The notes below the pieces were generated by a model, which saw only the letters and a program-made list of their open reading frames with translations, was not told the origin of the DNA and made no database searches. Below, one piece after another: positions 53,886 to 64,000 of a stretch of 64,000 nucleotides of DNA. The first letter of the stretch is position 1. Every line of letters begins with the position of its first letter. Source of the stretch: Macrostomum hystrix (Eukaryota > Platyhelminthes > Macrostomidae). A program made the translations under genes and the position numbers. The DNA lies in assembly GCA_950097015.1 (NCBI GenBank), contig CATNEN010000031.1, positions 620,001-684,000 of the forward strand, in the 5' to 3' direction.

Positions 53886-56732
53886 ACTGAGACTGAGCAC
53901 TGAGCACCAGAACACTGGACTGAGCCTGGATGGAAGGGGCTATATACTTGTAAATCGCTGAAATTTATATTCTATGTTGCTCTCAGCGCCGATAGGAGTG
54001 TGCGGGAAACTTCGCGTTGCTTGGCCAGCCTGGGGGTCAAGAATCGAGAATTCTTGTCTCCAAATTTGGGGGTTTCGGTCAAAATTTTTGGTCAAGCGTC
54101 GTTTTGGGAGCATAGATACGGTTTCAGCAACCGTGTGCCTTTTTATGCTGTTTCATATGCCTTAGGGAGGTGTAAAAATCCTGCATTTATTTTTATTAAG
54201 TATAGAAGTTCCGGAGCTCAAACTTCGCATTAATTTTGCATTTAGTTTTTTTAGTCGCGAATTTTCGAGTCCGTAAAAAATCCTACGTGGCATTTACTTA
54301 TAGCAATTTGGCTTCTTTACACAGATAGCTTCTTAGATATAGACTAGAATCGCATTTATAATTCAATATAAAGTGGGTGCATCGGCGCTGTATATATATT
54401 ATAGGCAAGGCAATCGATCCATGTATCTGAGACTTGATTGGGCAACTGAGACTTATTATTTGCTGCGAGTCACAACTACGAGCCCTATTTGCATTCAGCA
54501 ACGAATGTATATTTCTATCCGATACAATATATGATTGTCAATAGTGATCACTGCGAACTATGCAACTCAGCATACATTTTTTATAGTGAACAACAATAAG
54601 TTTAGTTACTTAACAGTTTTTGTCATGTACGTTAAATTGTTTCACGGCTATCCTTTCTTTGTTGTGTAAATATATTCTAATAGAATATCCAGTTCAATAT
54701 CGTTTTGTCTTCCTTATTTATCCGCCATTCAATATAATCATCGTTTTGCTGTGATGTTATGCATTTCATTCATGTGATTCAAGCATTAAGCTGGTTAAAT
54801 CACATAAATGAAATGCGAAACACCTGCGGAAATTTATCTTTCCATAAATTTATAGACGTCCTGTCCTTATTCGATCATATGCTCGTGCTGAACGAAAAAG
54901 GTTTGAGTAAAGTATGAACAGTATCAATGTTTTTAGCATTATGTACACTATGTCAGAAAAGAAAGTATGACAAACATGAACATATTCAAATAAAATATAA
55001 AGTGACATGCCAGTCAATAAGACTGCATTAGCGTCCTGCTCGGGATAGTCGATTTCCGGAAAGTACATCGAAGCATTCAGCCGTTGGACGTCAAAGTAAT
55101 TTTAAGTTTCTTCTAACGAAACTGCATTGATTCACTGTTTGTGTGGTTGGCTGTACTGGAATGTCGCATTGCATATTAAATGCTTGTTTGTCACCTACAG
55201 TTCCGAATGTAATCCAGAAAACTCTCAGCAGCTTCAGTATCCATTTCCATCTCACAATCAGTGTTTTTTTTATTGCAAAGTACAGGACTTTGCAGTGCAG
55301 TACTTTCATTGCTGGACTTGTACCCCATCCAGCAGTTTAAAAAAATAACGCTATTTATTATATTATGCGTTAACACAACTAACGCATTCCTATAAACTGA
55401 GAAATAATATTGTAAATATTTTTACTTACTAAGTTACGATCATTGTTCTACTCGTATAATTGATTTTTTAATTCCACCTCATTTTTGAAGTAGATAAAAC
55501 ACCGGGGGCCAATTCAAATACCAACATTTTTCTTTTTTCTCTATCTCCCTAAATATTCAACCAATCACCATGAAAATCCAGAACGCGGGACTAAAATTTT
55601 CCGCTCTATCTGATGAGACAATTTTGAGACAAAACATTGGTATCGTTGGTATATTCAAAGATTCTAGTCAGTGTGTTTAGTGGCAAAAAAATCGAAGTAA
55701 AGTTTTCCGCTTACAAAATTTTATCATGTAATCATGTCGGCTATGATTATGGACTATTTTGGATTGATAATAATTGAATCCAATATGGATTCGCCAAAGA
55801 GTTTATACAGAGCAATGTTAGTTGTAATTGTCACCAGGGTTCTCTGACAAGAATCGCTGAATATTTAGACGATGCTAGCTGACGTCAGACGGCTTTGAAA
55901 GTTAGTTCATTGTCAAGGGCGGAAAATGCTTGAGTCATTATCCCTTTAAAGTTATTCGCTCATGACGATCAGTCACACCACAACTCGCGTATACTCGTAT
56001 TTAAAGTCTTTAGAAGTACATGTACTTTTAATGTTTTGGTATGCAAAAATATCGTCTAATATCGTCTAAATATCGTCTATCATCTTTCTTTCGCCAGCTT
56101 GATTTTTATCAGGGAAAAAATTAATTGCAGATCTCGAAGATAAAATAATTCTAAAAAAATATGCCCCATTGTGGTGTGACCTACCCGAGTAATACCCCAA
56201 ATCGGCTAAGTAGTACCCAATGGGGTGCTAAATTCCGTTAATGTGTGAGCTAAGTAGAGTGAAAATTGCTAATTTACCTACTGCAATTCATTTTCGCTTG
56301 TATTATGCATGCATGGTGATTGTACAATCGCTGTTGAACCTGTTAATTCGCAATTAATGCCAATGATACCTACAGCCTCACCATCTTTTGACTTGCGACG
56401 CTTAAATACCTTGTTCTACTTTTTGCCAAGTGAATGTACAAAAATAGCTATTGTATTGTGCGGTTCTGTCAAGGGAAAAATAAAGTCATTACCTTATTAA
56501 AATATGCGACAAGCTATGTGAGCTGCTCCACCAGCAAAAAATTGCTGCTACAAAAGATTATAGAACAGGCTACAGTAATTTAGCAGAAAGGAAATTTGAG
56601 GTGTCTGCGGAATGCCAAAGAAATATCTTATGCATTTGCGGCAGTAAGAGTTTCAGATTCACACGGTTGAAATCTGGCAGGTAAATAATTTCGATAAGTA
56701 TAAGTCGATTTTTGCAAGATTAAAACTGCATT
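53886..56732. other. PISD downstream region
   Basis: No gene recognised. It contains a short hairpin (54761-54779 against about 54798-54816, GCATTTCATTCATGTGATT type) and a dispersed repeat at 55828-55990. Open frames around 54850-55380 are short and AT-rich. Confidence 0.4.
55828..55990. repeat. dispersed repeat, copy 2
   Basis: TTGTCACCAGGGT, CAAGAATCGCTGAATAT and GGCTTTGAAAGTTAGTTCAT match the order of blocks at 35116-35250. No termini or target duplication were identified. Confidence 0.55.
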
Positions 56733-56945
56733 GCGGGAAAATCTCTGCGGGCAAATCTCTGCGGGCAAATCTCGACGGGAAAATCTCTGCGGGCAAATCT
56801 CGACGGGAAAATCTCGACGGGAAAATCTCTGCGGGCAAATCTCGACGGGCAAATCTCCTGCGGGCAAACCTCGGCGGGCAAATCTCGACGGGCAAATCTC
56901 CTGCGGGCAAATCTCGGCGGGCAGTTCGCCTGCGGGCAAGTCTCG
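56733..56945. repeat. 14-15-bp minisatellite
   Basis: About 15 units of AAATCTCTGCGGGC / AAATCTCGACGGGA alternating, with 15-bp variants (AAATCTCCTGCGGGC) toward the right end. The two variants interleave, suggesting a two-unit higher-order structure. It is translatable on both strands (for example RRDLPAEICPQ) but there is no sign of a gene. Confidence 0.92.
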
Positions 56946-58032
56946 TGCTCCCAATCGTCAGTCAGCCATAGCCACACGCAGTCCTCTCCCACCATTTAGT
57001 GTGCACAGAAGTCTCTTTTAAGCTTGCCATTTTTATGGCGATATTTTTTAGTGTTATGTGAGAGTTTTGCAGCCAAGTCTTTGCTTTTCTACTGTTGTCA
57101 GTAGTCTGAATTGTATCTCTCACAGTTGACCTGAACTTGATTTCATACGAACGAGTGCCTAGAAACGCGAATAGTTGTAAAAGACTTCCTGCCACCAGTG
57201 CATCTTTTTAATTAGGACACTTGAAGTTCTTTTCATCGGCGATTCACCGTCTTCGTTTTATAAGAATTGACCGCGCTAACTTGGCTGTGGCGTGCTCACA
57301 ATCGTGAGCTGTGTTGGCATTTAGCGCTTGTTTTCCTGATGGGATAAATGATTGATCAGCTGCTTGTGTTGTTTAGTAGTCCTTGATGAGACTTCGATGA
57401 AGTTGTCACACTACGCGCCAAGGACGATAGGTGACGCCAAAGGGAGTCAGCACCTTGCTTGAGGTATGTTGACCTTTGAATTGCTTGAATATAGATTCGC
57501 ACCCAGCTGGCCATTCAAAATCCTTTACTTTGCGAAGTCGCAAGTAAATTGCGTGCATCAGATTGGCCAGATTCGGAATAAACTTTCCAAAGTAATTCAC
57601 CAGTCCAATTATGCTCAGAAGAATATGTTCAAGTAAAATTAACTTTCCTGTGCGATTTCTGAGTATTGTGATTTTTAAAATAAAACTGTGAGGCAGTCTA
57701 CAACTAACACCATATGATACTCGTATACAACTAGAAGTACAACTGTCATATGCAAATACATTTTGAAGTAAGTACGTAAGAGTACAGAAACATTCAAAAT
57801 TTTCATTCCTTTGGGACAATATACTATAGCAAAAGCAGCACGGGCAGTCTAAATATAGACGAGTTCGCAATATTTCTGGACTCAACCGGTTAGCGACCAA
57901 AACTCACCCAGTGTAAATTCAGGCATAAAAGGCAAAGCGAAGACGCCGCTTGCTGCTTGGTCACCTCTCCTCAAATTACGAGTACAAGCTCAGTCAGTTG
58001 TCTCGCGCATTAGGAAAGCTGTAGCATAAACA
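56946..58032. other. upstream of DM9 gene
   Basis: Contains the Gypsy RT fragment listed separately and a TATA-like GCATAAAAGG at about 57923, some 110 bp before the DM9 start codon. Otherwise no gene. Confidence 0.4.
57419..57625 (-). pseudogene. Ty3/Gypsy reverse transcriptase fragment
   Basis: Minus-strand frame: IIGLVNYFGKFIPNLANLMH, FEWPAGCESIFKQFKGQHTS and SKVLTPFGV. This is the RT-RNase H connection of Ty3/Gypsy polyproteins (canonical FLGLVNYYGKFIPNL... and AF..LK..LTS.PVL). The sequence upstream in the same open frame does not match, and no LTRs were seen nearby. Confidence 0.7.
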
Positions 58033-58665
58033 ATGAGCAAAGTGAACCATGCTCACAAGGGTGTTGAAATCTGCGTAAGCTGGCAACCAGCTAGAGGCGG
58101 ACAAATCCCACCGAACGCCGTTGAAGCTGCACCGGGCATCTACGTAGGCCGCGCCAAGTTCGAAGGCAACTGGGTGCCAGCTAAAATAGCACAGGGCCAT
58201 CCGGGTGCCTACGTTCCCTATGGCGGGCAGGAGCACACCATCCCAGAATATGAGGTGCTTGCTTGCTCCGAGATTGGTTGCTACGGCAAGGGATACAAGT
58301 GGGTGAGTGACTCAAACGGCAACGCACCGAAGACAGCCCTGGTTGCCGGTCGGCTAGACGATGGCGCTCCACTATACATTGCCAGAGGAGAGGTGATTAT
58401 TTTATTTCGCTTGTATTATTTTATTAGCAATAGCACAGCTCATTTAACATGTACGCACTACGCAGCTACGTGAACATGATGGGTTGCAGTAAATTCATAA
58501 TACGACACTTATGAGCCGTACATAAACTCGCTATTCTCAAACTTTCAGGTCAACGGCTCGATGTGCGTCGGCAAGATTCATAGGGACCATAACTGCGCTT
58601 ACTTCCCGTGGGGTGGCAAGGAGCACAAGCATGAGCATTACGAGGTTCTGGTGCTTGAAAAATGA
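58033..58665 (+). CDS. DM9-repeat (DUF3421) protein
   Basis: Exons 58033-58392 and 58549-58665 join in phase 0 (GAG/GTGATT donor, TTTCAG acceptor), 158 aa, start MSKVNHAHKGVEICVSWQPA. Two DM9 repeats are visible: APGIYVGRAKFEGNWVPAKI with YVPYGGQEHTIPEYEVL, and GAPLYIARGEVNGSMCVGKI with YFPWGGKEHKHEHYEVLVL. Length and organisation match the two-repeat DM9 lectins of molluscs and flatworms, some of which bind mannose and act as pattern-recognition receptors. There is no signal peptide, as in those proteins. A polyadenylation signal lies at 58919. Confidence 0.88.
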
Positions 58666-58918
58666 AGTTCATAATGAGCGTAACAATACTGCCCAGGCTG
58701 ATGGCGCAGTAGACACGAGACGATCGTGAATGAGTGCACACATTTCTTAGGCACTTAGTACTCCTGTCTATGAAATCCTATAAACAATGACGCTACATAC
58801 ACGACAACTATATAACATTAGCACGATCAATTTGAACTACTCGTACTGCTATCTGCAGCCAACTTAGATATGCTTAAAAAACTTATTATCTCTAATCAGT
58901 CTGAAAACAAATTTTTTA

Positions 58919-58924
58919 AATAAA
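58919..58924 (+). terminator. candidate polyadenylation signal, DM9 gene
   Basis: AATAAA about 255 nt after the DM9 stop codon, the first canonical hexamer on that strand. Confidence 0.5.
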
Positions 58925-59191
58925 AGCTAGTAATCATACAAACAGAAGAGCATGAAGAAACATGCTGCCATTTAATTTAGATTCTGTTTAGTTTTTTCGT
59001 CAGTGCGTTTCCGAATCTGATCTAAGGAAAGCATTAAGAACGAATGTCAACTTATTCTTCAACCAAATTGAGTTATTTTCTTTAAGATATTTTTATTGAG
59101 AAAAAAACAGCGTGAGCATTTTAAAGGAAAGGTAACTTTTTAAAGAAAAACTGTGCTCGAACGCCTAATCTTTTCTGTTAGTTACATGCAA

Positions 59192-59197
59192 TTTATT
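59192..59197 (-). terminator. candidate polyadenylation signal, APRT gene
   Basis: AATAAA on the minus strand, about 78 nt beyond the APRT stop codon. Confidence 0.6.
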
Positions 59198-59274
59198 TTG
59201 CTGATGCATATGCATATATTAATATGCATAATATGTAAGTTCATTTCGAGTTCATTTCAGGGTGTCAGTGTCCC

Positions 59275-60678
59275 TTATTCCGAGTCAACATGAACAAGTG
59301 ACTTAAGTGGCACCCCCTGTGGCAGTCGGGCGCGGCCGTTCAGGAAGTCGAGCTCTACCACAGCCAAGCAGCCTGCCACGCTGCCGCCTACCCGCTGGAT
59401 GAGACGGATAGCCGCAGCCATGGTGCCGCCCAGAGCTACTAGGTCGTCCACGAGCAGCACTCTGGTGCCGGACGGAACTGCGCCCACCTGTATCTCGAAG
59501 CGATCTTCGCCATATTCTTTAGTGTACGCTTCAGACTCTACATGACCAGGCAATTTACCAGCTTTGCGGATCGGTGCAAAACCCACTCCCAGGCGCTGGG
59601 CCAGGCTGGGACCGAACAAAAAGCCTCGTGACTCCAAGCCTACAACCAGCTGCACTTGCGGCAGGTCCTGCAAGGCGGCAAGAATGGATTTCATGGCGGC
59701 GGCAGTGAGAACCGGGGCACCAAAGCCTTGAAAAGCATGCGGTTTAGACATCTTTCGGAACGATTGGGTATTTCACTATGAAGTAGAATTCCACCCATCT
59801 CTTACATTGCTATCAACAACAAACTAGATTTTGTAAGGTAACAGAAATTAAAAATTCTTAGCAAATATATGCTTCCAAACGATTCTTTCCAGTGCAAGTG
59901 CTCGCTGGAAAGAGTTCTACCGCATAAAATAACAGATAGCCCCCGCACAACATTCTGATACTGACAAGACCAACAATAGCATTCAAACAGTGTTTTTAAT
60001 TCACAAAACTCACGTACCACAGGTGCTTTAGTGTACATACACATATAACAAAAGTTCAAGCTCATTGCCCAGCTAGTAAGCAAAAATGAAAGAGAGGAAT
60101 ATACTACAAATTTGAAGTTGGTCTCTGCAGTGCCTGAAGCAGACAGAGTAAACAGTCCAAGTTCAGAATATGAAGTCTTGCATGCACACACCAAGCTGTT
60201 TCTACAAAGCAAATATCGCAGACGCTTGCTTTGCTAGGCACAATTTCAGTTATTTTCTCAGACAGACCATCAGGAAATTTATCGCTGCTTTTTTAATCGC
60301 ACTTCTCAATTCAAAAGTGAAATGAAATTTGAACTAGGATTTTTATATCAAGCCTCTGTTTTAATCTATGTAAAATCGATTATAGGCATAAGTTCATAAT
60401 CAAAGAAACTTATATATATGCTACCTTGGCCTCTTCCAACAGTGCTTCGATTGTATCAGCGAAGATACACGGCGATGCCATGATGCCCATAATATCCCTG
60501 AAATAATTAAATTTGAAAGTGCTGAAAATTGTATTGCCACATAAATAGTGCTAATAAGCCACATCGTAAACCAAAATGGAAATTGGCGTACTCACTTGAA
60601 AACGACACCAGGCTTAGGGAAGTCAGGATAATCAACCAAAGCCAACTTGATGCGCTCCAGGCGGGCTTGCTTAGACAT
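59275..60678 (-). CDS. APRT: adenine phosphoribosyltransferase
   Basis: Exons 60596-60678, 60425-60497 and 59275-59667 give 182 aa (human 180) with consistent phases. The start MSKQARLERIKLALVDYPDF leads into PKPGVVFK/DIMGI. Exon 3 has VVGLESRGFLFGPSLA, FAPIRKAGKLPG and the PRPP-binding loop LLVDDLVALGGTM. The enzyme salvages adenine to AMP in the cytosol using PRPP. The PRPP loop normally reads ATGGT; here Thr is replaced by Leu (ALGGT), an unusual change in a phosphate-binding loop. The exon 3 acceptor was set at CCTTGCAG (59668-59670) because that gives the canonical family length. The frame stays open upstream to an ATG at 59751, which would allow a shorter alternative first exon. Confidence 0.92.
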
Positions 60679-60889
60679 GGTCTTTGGTGGCTGGAATCAC
60701 GAGACACGAGTTACTGCTGAAGCAGAATGCACAATAACATTGCATTTTTGCATGCGATACGAAATTAAATTGTACTATACAGAAAAAGCACAAATTTTCA
60801 TTTGATGTGCCGACCTAACGAAAGAAAAGTAGGCAATTATTTACCAAACTCATCTACCAACCTCTATATTTTACTACACTAAAAATATT

Positions 60890-61372
60890 GCTTTTTGCAG
60901 ACAATTTGATCCTTCGAGCATTCGATTTAATTCATAGTGGCAAAATCAGGCCGATTTTCAAGTTGTCTATGGCCAAAATTATGACCATTCAGCAATCGAT
61001 TTGATCCTTCGGACACGCATTTAGTCCCGCCCTCTAGATTTAATATGCCACATGTGTATGCCACTTCGTCGATGGAATCAAAGCCGTCCTCACTTTCTGC
61101 GTCGAACATAGTGATAGCTGCTTCGCTCTCTGACGTCTGATGATAACTGTCTAGTGTGTTCTGTGTTCTAGGGCAAAAATTAATTACCAAACAGTGGAGA
61201 AAAGCTTAAATGCGTTTCCGAAGGATCAAATCGATTGCTGTATGGTCATACTTTTGGCCATAGACAACTTGAAAATCGGCCTGAAACGCTTGGATTTTGC
61301 CACTGTGGTTTAAATCGAATGCTCGATTTAATCCACGATTTAAATCGAAGGATCAAATGGTCTGCAAAAAGC
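60890..61372. mobile_element. non-autonomous TIR element near APRT
   Basis: About 483 bp with termini GCTTTTTGCAGAC and GTCTGCAAAAAGC. The inverted arms reach about 140 bp on the left (to 61030) and longer on the right (from about 61205), sharing GGCCGATTTTCAAGTTGTCT, GACCAT and ATCGATTTGATCCTTCGG. The right arm has an extra AAATCGA-rich insertion. The target duplication is not clear. Its left end is 212 bp upstream of the APRT start codon. An internal minus-strand frame (61190-60927) has no recognised similarity. Confidence 0.75.
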
Positions 61373-62484
61373 TATACGACTAGTATCGACTAATCGACTA
61401 CATCTCTATATATCTGAGCCCAGAGCGTTGATTGAGCATCAGCGAGCAAGAATGTGTTGACAAAAGCTCATTTCCTGCTTAAGACATCATAGGATAGTTA
61501 TTGCCAAAATAATTTCAGATGACTATGCATAAAACAGACGCTACCCCATAAAGTACCGTGTAGTTAGTTACTTAAACCTATATCAATAAGTATAAGCTTA
61601 GTATCTTAGTTGCTATTATGAAGACTTGCATGCACACTAAGCGACAGATATTAGGCCAGTTTCTAAAATCGCAAAAACTTTCAACTGATTTTCCGGATTT
61701 TTCTTTTCGCTGTCTTTAACCAATATGTAGTTTAACTAGCTAAAACTCAGTTTAAATTCAAATGAAATGAAATTCAACTCAATATGCGGAAAACGACTAA
61801 TTTAGCTGTGCCATTTGATTACAAAAGGTATACCCCATTAAATAGAAATTTAAGCAAACAGCGAAAACCTGTCTAATAAGAGCAGCATGCATTCTACTTT
61901 TTTTGTCTAGTTTGCTCTCGAAATAACTAAGTGATGAGAAAAATGCATGAATAGCAAACAAGCTTTTGGAATAGTATAAGCAAGGGAAGAGAAAGAGAGT
62001 TTATTTACTGTGTTAAGAAAACGTGAACGACCCGAAAACATAAAACTACAATTATCTTCTAGAGAACATATGAATATATGCAGCGTTTGCTTAAGCTACT
62101 CACCTATACCCACCAGTAGCAGTAGAAGCACTGGCAATCTAAAATTTTTCTATGTCCCATGCACATTAAAGATGAAAGGACAAAAATGCACAGCTTTTTT
62201 GTTTTTATTGCTAGAAAAAAATATTTAGTTTCCAGTCTGTACATTCAGTTCGTATAGTAAAAAGTTTAACTGAAATTCTAATGAATGATTCTAATGAACT
62301 CTAATTTTAAGGATTTCAGACGTGATCCTTGGGGGAGGAACGAAGTAACAGTTTATCCCCCAAAAAATGTGGGAGGGCATATCCTCAAAATTACAAGTCG
62401 CAGGAATCGCAGTTTTAAGCTGTGGAGGAGGGAATCACATAGACATTGTAATTAGAACAATTCAAACACAAGAGCTATTGCATA
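61373..62484. other. no feature recognised
   Basis: AT-rich intergenic sequence; short open frames only (for example 62010-62228), none with similarity. Confidence 0.4.
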
Positions 62485-63498
62485 CGAGGGGTCTTTCAAA
62501 GGATCGTAGAAAAGCCATCTCCGCTTAAACATATGCCCTTGAAAATTTTCTCAAGTATTATTTTATATATCTACAGCCTACATCTAAATTTTCAGCCAAA
62601 TTGACTTAAAAAGCCGCGAGAAATCTGCGATCAAACTCTGAACCCCCATTGCATTTCCTGCATTATCCAAGGAGCAGTCAAGAGCCATAATGCTATTCCT
62701 CTTTCGCCGAGGCTCTAGTGCCAGTGAAGCTGCTGCTGAGATGAATACCGTACTGCATGATGAAGCTCCATCCCTCAGCACTGTGCACAAGTGGTTTGGC
62801 CGCTTCAGAAGTGGCCATTTCGATTTGGTTGACGAGCCAAGAGAAGGTCGTCCAAGAACATCAACGGACTCCTTGAATGTGGCTGCTGTGCAGTCTGCTC
62901 TGAACGAGGATGCGAGACTGACCATCGAGAGGATGGAGGAGAGTCTGGGCATTGATGCCACATCGATCTGGAGGATTCTGCACGAAGATCTTGGTCTCAC
63001 CAAGAAAGCTGCCAAATGGGTGCCACGAATCCTCTCGCCAGAACAGAAGCAGCAGAGGATCGAATTCTGCAGGAATTTCCTCGAACAATTCAAAGATGGA
63101 GAATCTGCGAACTTCCAGAACATCGTCACAGGTGATGAAGCCTGCAGGTTCCATCAGTACGACCCGCCAACTAAATCACAGTCGATGGTTTAGTCTCTGA
63201 AAGGAGCCCCATCTCCCCAAAAGGCGAAGCGGGTGAGGTCAGCTGGGAAAATCACGTTCGCGATTTTCTTCTCTTCTAGAGGCATTGTGGCCTCGGTGCC
63301 AGTTGAGCAAGGCTGCACTGTGAACTTTGATTGGTACGTGACCATCTGCTTGCCCGCTGTGTTCAATTCCATCGCAGCTGGTCGCGGCAAAGCGGAGCTA
63401 CGCCGCTACTTCCTGCATCACGACAACGAAAATATGGCATTCACTATCCTCTTAAAATCCAAAAACAAGCCCAGTTTAAACAACATAGGATTATAACT
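62485..63498 (+). pseudogene. mariner-family transposase relic, 5' two-thirds
   Basis: After a TA (62483-62484), the terminus CGAGGGGTCTTTCAAAGGAT resembles the mariner end at 46110. Transposase starts near 62690 with LFRRGSSASEAAAEMNTVLH (helix-turn-helix), then VHKWFGRFRSGHFDLVDEPR and EGRPRTSTD. The first catalytic Asp is in NIVTGDEACRFHQYDP. A TAG follows at 63191 where mariner has a Trp, and the frame resumes SLKGAPSPQKAKRVRSAGK. The second Asp lies in RYFLHHDNE. The sequence then leaves the family at about 63440: the third acidic residue and the right TIR are absent. Dead by a stop and a 3' truncation. Confidence 0.85.
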
Positions 63499-64000
63499 CT
63501 GAAACATATAGCAACATTACTAATATTGCCTATGTATATAAACTGTGTGGGCATTATTAATATTCCTCATTTGGCTAATGCTTAAGCGATCCAGTTCAGG
63601 TCCTGTTTAAGATTGCTCGATTCGCGCAGCTAATTCATTGTTTCACAGTCACTGTGCTATGCATTCGAAACGATTGTGATACTTATGATACAAAGGTGAA
63701 GTCAATCATTTTTTTGCGAAAAAATTCTTGGAGCACCAGGCTTTAAAACATCATACATTAAGCTTGCCCTCGGATGTTTAGATAATAAGAAGTCCAAAAA
63801 TATACTGTTAATAATAATAAGGGTGAAGCCAGAGCTAATTATTGATCCCGCAGTTTGAGCCACGAGCTACTGCAATCGCCAAAAATGCGCACATTCAAGA
63901 ACAGTGTGAAGTCACGGGGAGCCTAAAATAGGAAAGAAGTCAATCTCGATCAGCTTCGGTCGCAGAAGTCGCAGCTGCAGCGCTCCCACAATCGTCTGCA
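63499..64000. other. window end, nothing recognised
   Basis: AT-rich sequence without a supported gene or repeat. Confidence 0.4.

Noticed and set aside
1-64000. Operon, defence island or biosynthetic cluster
   Set aside because: All recognised genes are spliced, separately promoted and functionally unrelated housekeeping or signalling genes.

Overview
The window is nuclear DNA from an animal. It holds nine spliced protein-coding loci with GT-AG introns: PMPCB-like mitochondrial processing peptidase beta (minus strand), a nine-finger C2H2 zinc-finger gene (plus), ribosomal protein eS27 (plus), a Wnt ligand (minus), an srGAP-type Rho GTPase-activating protein (minus), a small secreted cysteine-rich protein (minus), mitochondrial phosphatidylserine decarboxylase (plus), a DM9-repeat protein (plus) and adenine phosphoribosyltransferase (minus). 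The gene mix, the DM9 protein and a Penelope-like element suit an invertebrate, perhaps a spiralian, but the species cannot be fixed from sequence alone. No host-defence cluster or operon is visible; the genes are ordinary and independent of each other.

Layout. 1-8 kb: PMPCB, whose 4.4-kb first intron holds a Penelope-like retroelement (itself carrying a MITE) and a SINE. 8-13.4 kb: AT-rich sequence with an unexplained two-ORF unit behind a TATA box. 13.4-18 kb: zinc-finger gene, a terminal-inverted-repeat element with 9-bp target duplications, then RPS27 with a TATA box and a TOP-like start. 19-23 kb: six-exon Wnt gene, including a 40-nt microexon. 23-27.5 kb: gene-poor, with a 42-bp minisatellite. 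27.5-40.5 kb: nine-exon srGAP with transposons in its introns. 40.5-51 kb: a transposon graveyard (two Crypton-type recombinase relics, LTR gag-protease, LINE 3' ends, SINE, mariner) enclosing one secreted-protein gene. 51-61 kb: PISD, DM9 protein and APRT. 61-64 kb: a second mariner relic.

The gene models were assembled by hand. In seven multi-exon genes the phases of all exons agree and the summed coding lengths are whole codons: PMPCB 480 aa, RPS27 84 aa, Wnt 393 aa, srGAP 1194 aa, secreted protein 134 aa, DM9 protein 158 aa, APRT 182 aa. PISD is also phase-consistent, but its first exon is inferred.

The most striking theme is structural. Long minisatellites sit inside introns close to splice sites (33-bp units in the zinc-finger intron, 30-bp in RPS27, 23-bp in Wnt), with further arrays of 42 bp and 14 bp between genes. 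Several transposons have landed at functional boundaries: a SINE at the srGAP RhoGAP-exon splice donor, a MITE exactly at the edge of a MULE-like element, and inverted-repeat elements 160-210 bp upstream of the RPS27 and APRT start codons.
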